Positions 60,860-64,000 of a stretch of 64,000 nucleotides of DNA are shown in pieces (positions within the stretch are counted from its first letter, which is position 1; the number at the start of each line of letters is the position of its first letter). This DNA comes from Micromonospora sp. NBC_00389. Its GTDB lineage: Bacteria > Actinomycetota > Actinomycetes > Mycobacteriales > Micromonosporaceae. A program made the position numbers and the translations under genes. The notes under the pieces were generated by a model, which worked only from the letters and a program-made list of their open reading frames with translations, was not told where the DNA came from and ran no database searches. Location of the stretch: contig NZ_CP107947.1 in assembly GCF_036059255.1 (NCBI RefSeq), positions 5,580,001-5,644,000 of the forward strand. The letters are read 5' to 3'.

Positions 60860-61196
60860 CTGTGGGGCTCACCTCGGGCTGTCGGGACGGCAGGAATCCA
60901 CTCGCCGACCAGACTTCCCGGCACACCGTTGCCGACCCTATCCGTGCTCGCCGGTCACGGCGACCGCAGGGGCGATGGAACGCCGCCCGATCGGCCGCCG
61001 ACTTTTCCCCGATGTCACCGCTGCCGATCGGACGTTTGTCGGGTTGGTCATTCGGGCGCACTTGTCGCCGCTGAAAACACATAACTCCGGACATAAGCCG
61101 TATGAGCCGGTTTAATGGTTTCACGAGTTTGCAGACGACCTTGGGGGTTTTCGTGAAGTTCTCTGGCGTAACCGGACCGGCACGGAGGCGCACCTG
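60860..61196. other. Intergenic region before the polysaccharide locus
   Basis: 337 bases between the divergent nhaA and tyrosine-kinase genes. 61060-61160 is clearly AT-richer than the surroundings and should contain the promoter of the exopolysaccharide locus. I could not fix a -35/-10 pair. No gene, tRNA or riboswitch recognised. Confidence 0.5.
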
Positions 61197-62657
61197 ATGG
61201 ACCTGCTCCGCCAATTGCGTCACGTGCGTCGGCACTGGTGGGTCGCGCTGCTCACGGTCATGGTGGCCCTGGGCGTGTCGGCGTTCCTGACCGTACGGGC
61301 CCAACCCCGGTACGTCGCCTCGGTGACCTTCTTCGTCACCATCCCCAACCAGGGCGTCACCGACGCCTACCAGGGTGAGCTCTTCCTTCAGCAGCGCGTC
61401 AAGTCGTACGCCGACCTGCTCAGCAGCGACCGGCTGGCGCAGAGCGTGGTGGCGGAAAACCCGGTCGGGCTCACCGCGGACGAGGTGCAGCGCCGGGTGA
61501 GCACCTCCACCGAGGCCGGCACCGTCCTGCTGCACGCGTCGATCACCGACACCGACCAGACCCGGGCGTTGCGGGTGACCGAGACCCTCGCCGCGAAGTT
61601 CGTCGAGCTCGTGCAGAAGGTCGAGACACCACCCGAGGGCAAGGCGCCGGTCAAGATCGAGGTGGTCAGCGGCCCACGGGTCAGCGCCAGCCCCGTCTCG
61701 CCGCAGCCGGTGCGGAACCTCACCCTCGGCGGCCTGCTCGGCCTGATGCTCGGCGTCGGCCTGGCGATCCTGCGTGGCGTGGCCGACGTCCGGCTGCGCG
61801 ACGCTGCCGGTCTGCAGAGGGCCACCGGCAGCCCGCTGCTCGGTGAGATCCCATTCGAGAGCAACGCCCGCTCCGCGCCGCTGATCGTCGGCGACGCCGC
61901 AACCTCGGCGCGCGCCGAGGCGGTCCGCAAGCTGCGCACCAACCTGCGCTTCGTGGACGTGCACGAGCCGGCCCGGGTCATCGCCGTGACCAGCGCGCTG
62001 CAGGGCGAGGGGAAGACCACGCTCTCCTGCAACCTGGCCATCGCGCTGGCTGAAGCGGGCTGGCGGGTGCTGCTGGTCGACGCGGACCTGCGCCGCCCCA
62101 AGGTCGACGATTACCTGGGCCTGGACGCCGGGGTCGGCCTCACCGACGTGCTGGTCGGCGACGTCCAGGTCGGCGACGTGGTGCAGCGCTGGGGGGACAA
62201 GTCGCTGCTGGTGCTGCCCAGCGGCTCCGCCCCGCCGAACCCGAGCGAGCTGCTCGGCTCCAAGGCGATGGCGGACCTGCTGCTGGAGCTGCGCGAGTCG
62301 GCGGACATCGTGATCATCGACACCCCGCCGCTGCTCGCGGTGACCGACGGTGTGGTGGTGGCCGTCCAGGCCGACGGCGCGCTGCTGGTGACCCAGCAGG
62401 GCCGCACCTCGCGGACCCAGGTGGCCGCGGCGGCCCGCTCGCTGCACTCGGTCTCGGTCCGGCTGCTCGGCTGCGTGCTGAACAGGGCCAAGGTGGCCAA
62501 GGCCGAGGCGTACCAGTACGAGGCCTACCGGGTGGTCGCCTCCACGGCCACGCCGTCGGTGCCGGCCGACCGGGCCACGTCCGCCCGGCACAGCGTGAGC
62601 ACCGGGGTCAACGGCGTCAGCGACCGCACCCAGGAACTCACCCGGTCGCCCCGATGA
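61197..62657 (+). CDS. Polysaccharide co-polymerase/bacterial tyrosine autokinase (Wzz-BYK)
   Basis: 486 aa fusion. Residues ~1-195 are a Wzz chain-length domain with flanking helices ('WWVALLTVMVALGVSAFLTV', 'NLTLGGLLGLMLGVGLAILR'). Residues ~230-430 are the cytoplasmic kinase: Walker A 'SALQGEGKTTLSCNLA', Walker A' 'LLVDADLRRPKVDDYLGL' and Walker B 'ADIVIIDTPPLLAVTD'. The C-terminal 'YQYEAYR' supplies phospho-Tyr residues. Autophosphorylation cycles control capsule or exopolysaccharide polymer length. The 3' end overlaps the convergent phosphatase gene by 20 bases; GGAGG lies upstream of the ATG. Confidence 0.95.
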   Translation: MDLLRQLRHVRRHWWVALLTVMVALGVSAFLTVRAQPRYVASVTFFVTIPNQGVTDAYQGELFLQQRVKSYADLLSSDRLAQSVVAENPVGLTADEVQRRVSTSTEAGTVLLHASITDTDQTRALRVTETLAAKFVELVQKVETPPEGKAPVKIEVVSGPRVSASPVSPQPVRNLTLGGLLGLMLGVGLAILRGVADVRLRDAAGLQRATGSPLLGEIPFESNARSAPLIVGDAATSARAEAVRKLRTNLRFVDVHEPARVIAVTSALQGEGKTTLSCNLAIALAEAGWRVLLVDADLRRPKVDDYLGLDAGVGLTDVLVGDVQVGDVVQRWGDKSLLVLPSGSAPPNPSELLGSKAMADLLLELRESADIVIIDTPPLLAVTDGVVVAVQADGALLVTQQGRTSRTQVAAAARSLHSVSVRLLGCVLNRAKVAKAEAYQYEAYRVVASTATPSVPADRATSARHSVSTGVNGVSDRTQELTRSPR

Positions 62658-63192
62658 GCGTGGCGAGGGGTCGCAGCGACCGTTCGATCTCCTCGGCGCA
62701 GCGTCGGAAGTCGGCGGCGGTGCCGCCGATCGGGTCCCGTAGGTCGTCCGCGTCCGGGGCGGCGGGTTGCAGCCCCCCCCGGGCGTGGGCGGCGGCGGCG
62801 ATCGCGGCCCGCAGCGGGTCGTCGGTCGGCTCGGCGGGCGGCTCGGCCGCCGCGGCCAGCCGGCCGAACTGGCGCAGGGTGAACGTCCGGTGCAGCGCGG
62901 CTGGCGCCAGCGCGGTGCAGACCGAGCGCTGGCGCCGGGTCGCGGTCAGCACCAGCGTCGCGTCGGCCAGGTATTCGGGGCGCAGCAAGCGGCTGCGGAA
63001 CGCCGCCGGGTCCGCGCCGCTCTCGGCCGCGATCTCCATGGCGTACGGGTGCATGGACAACCCGTCCATCGCGTCGATGCCGGCGCTGGCCACGATGACC
63101 GGCCGATCGGCGAGCATCCGGCGGGCCAGGTACTCGGCCATGGGCGATCGGCACAGGTTGGCGTGGCAGACGAACAGCACGCGGTCGGCCAT
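62638..63192 (-). CDS. Low-molecular-weight protein tyrosine phosphatase
   Basis: 184 aa from ATG 63192 with GAGGGG six bases upstream. P-loop 'VLFVCHANLCRSPMAE' has the C-x5-R-S signature (Cys nucleophile and Arg); the general acid Asp lies in 'DDLRDPIGGT'. It dephosphorylates tyrosine kinases, so it probably acts on the autokinase encoded on the other strand, as in Wzb/Wzc pairs. Convergent with the kinase, with overlapping 3' ends. Confidence 0.93.
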   Translation of the reverse strand: MADRVLFVCHANLCRSPMAEYLARRMLADRPVIVASAGIDAMDGLSMHPYAMEIAAESGADPAAFRSRLLRPEYLADATLVLTATRRQRSVCTALAPAALHRTFTLRQFGRLAAAAEPPAEPTDDPLRAAIAAAAHARGGLQPAAPDADDLRDPIGGTAADFRRCAEEIERSLRPLATLIGATG

Positions 63193-63360
63193 CGGTACCC
63201 CTCTCGTCGGTGCGGACGCGGGCGGCCGCACCGCGAGGGCGGTGCGTCGACGCCGGTGGCCGCGCGGGGAGGGGTTGTCGGCATCGTACGCGGGCCGGGT
63301 GCCCGCCGGTCGTGGTGCCGCGCCGACGGACGCCGATCCGCGGCGGACGGCGGTGGCCCG

Positions 63361-64000
63361 GTGAGGATCGGCATCCTGTCGTACCACTTTCCGCCCGAGC
63401 CGGCGTTCATCCCCGGCAGCCTCGCCGAGGAGTTGGCCGCACGCGGGCATGAGGTTCGGGTGCTCACCGGGTTTCCGGACTACCCCGGCGGCCACGTCTA
63501 TCCCGGCTGGCGGCAGCGCTGGCACCACCAGACGCACAGTGAGCGGCTGACCGTCCGGCGGGTGCCGCGGTACTCCGGCCGCCCCGGGGCCGCCGGCGTC
63601 CGGATGGCCAGCTACCTGTCCTTCGCCGGCAGCGCGACGCTGGCCGCGCGCCGGTACCTGGGCGACGTGGACGCGCTCTACGTCTTCCAACTGCCGGCCA
63701 CCACGTTCGCCGCCGCCGGCGTGCTCCGGCTGCTCAGGCGGGTGCCGGCGGTGCTGCACGTGCAGGATGTCTGGGCGCGCGACGGCGCTGACGAGGCCGG
63801 TGACGGACGCTGGGCAGCGCGGATGAGCACCGCGATGACCCGGATCTACCGGTCAGCCGCCCGGGTTGCCGTCGCCGCGCCGTCGATGCGGGACCTGGTG
63901 GTCGCCGCTGGCGCTGACCCGGCCCGCGTCCGGCTGGTGCTGAACTGGACCGACGAGCGGATCTTCCACCCGGCGACGCCGGGTGCGGCGGCCCGCCAGT
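63361..64000 (+). CDS. Glycosyltransferase family 4 (WbuB-like), partial
   Basis: Begins with GTG 63361 and runs off the right edge after ~213 codons. N-terminal GT-B donor/acceptor domain: 'MRIGILSYHFPPEPAF', 'GSLAEELAARGHEVRVLTGF', 'YPGWRQRWHH', 'VQDVWARDGADEAG' and 'VAVAAPSMRDLVVAAGADPA', then 'VLNWTDERIFHP'. Such enzymes add sugars to polyprenyl-linked intermediates of exopolysaccharide. Its position after the tyrosine autokinase and phosphatase marks the beginning of an exopolysaccharide locus. Confidence 0.9.
   Translation, partial: MRIGILSYHFPPEPAFIPGSLAEELAARGHEVRVLTGFPDYPGGHVYPGWRQRWHHQTHSERLTVRRVPRYSGRPGAAGVRMASYLSFAGSATLAARRYLGDVDALYVFQLPATTFAAAGVLRLLRRVPAVLHVQDVWARDGADEAGDGRWAARMSTAMTRIYRSAARVAVAAPSMRDLVVAAGADPARVRLVLNWTDERIFHPATPGAAARQ

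Noticed and set aside
60525..62591. 688-residue minus-strand frame over nhaA and the tyrosine kinase
   Set aside because: Shadow frame crossing two clear genes and their promoter; no recognisable motifs.

Overview
This is a very GC-rich actinobacterial chromosome segment. The third codon position is almost always G or C. GTG starts are frequent, and TANNNT -10 boxes sit six or seven bases before several start codons (leaderless genes). The gene set includes an Lsr2 nucleoid protein, a HAIR/HspR-type operator before lon, ergothioneine genes, PASTA-less Ser/Thr kinases and many NarL/DesR two-component pairs. Together these fit the Micromonosporaceae (Micromonospora-like); the exact species cannot be read from the window. 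No rRNA, tRNA, CRISPR array, transposase or integrase was found, so most of the window looks like chromosomal housekeeping and accessory content.

Layout. 0-5.5 kb: secreted sugar-related proteins (beta-helix tail, GSDH/PKD dehydrogenase, TIM-barrel isomerase) and a lipoprotein L,D-transpeptidase. 5.5-13.1 kb: strictosidine-synthase-like lactonase, STAS protein, FKBP, DoxX, CBS-BON protein, TerC, a metal/corrinoid-binding protein, and an Asp23-DUF6286-AmaP envelope-stress operon. 13.4-17.1 kb: DUF2726-like protein, Gly/Asn-repeat secreted protein, Lsr2, and a dead LuxR response regulator. 17.2-24.7 kb: lon under a heat-shock operator, DoxX, DEAD-box helicase, and a DesK/DesR-like pair divergent from a membrane protein. 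24.8-29.0 kb: a less conserved stretch (SMP-30, Lrp/AsnC, 2H phosphoesterase, PP2C-like protein, Gly-rich protein). 29.4-34.6 kb: GH43 arabinanase, ArsR regulator, P450 and PEP-mutase-family enzyme. 34.8-41.2 kb: M15-like protein plus asparagine synthetase, MerR regulator, DUF1203, SLC13/ArsB permease, Ntn amide hydrolase. 41.3-48.3 kb: LVIVD/DUF305 pair, a two-component system, and an FtsX permease whose ATPase has been reduced to a 27-codon scar. 48.3-53.1 kb: frameshifted nucleotide-sugar dehydrogenase, Ser/Thr kinase, ECF sigma factor with a partner membrane protein. 53.2-57.7 kb: egtABCD ergothioneine operon. 57.7-61 kb: TMEM165/GDT1 transporter behind a yybP-ykoY (Mn2+) riboswitch, small membrane proteins, NhaA. 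61.2-64 kb: start of an exopolysaccharide locus (tyrosine autokinase, low-molecular-weight phosphatase, glycosyltransferase running off the edge).

How it works together. Clear units are egtABCD (mycothiol-independent redox protection by ergothioneine), the Asp23/AmaP envelope-stress operon, two kinase/regulator pairs with overlapping genes, the P450-PEP mutase couplet, the M15-like/AsnB couplet, and the capsule kinase/phosphatase pair. The most informative oddities are genome scars and repeats. These are the deleted ABC ATPase before the FtsX permease, compensating-frame evidence in the Asp23 gene, two related interspersed palindromes (24.8 and 32.6 kb), a 60-bp insert at the egtA/egtB junction, and minisatellites in and before genes. 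I did not find a convincing entirely new defence or mobile system. The best candidates for undescribed biology are the M15-like/AsnB pair and the palindrome family.
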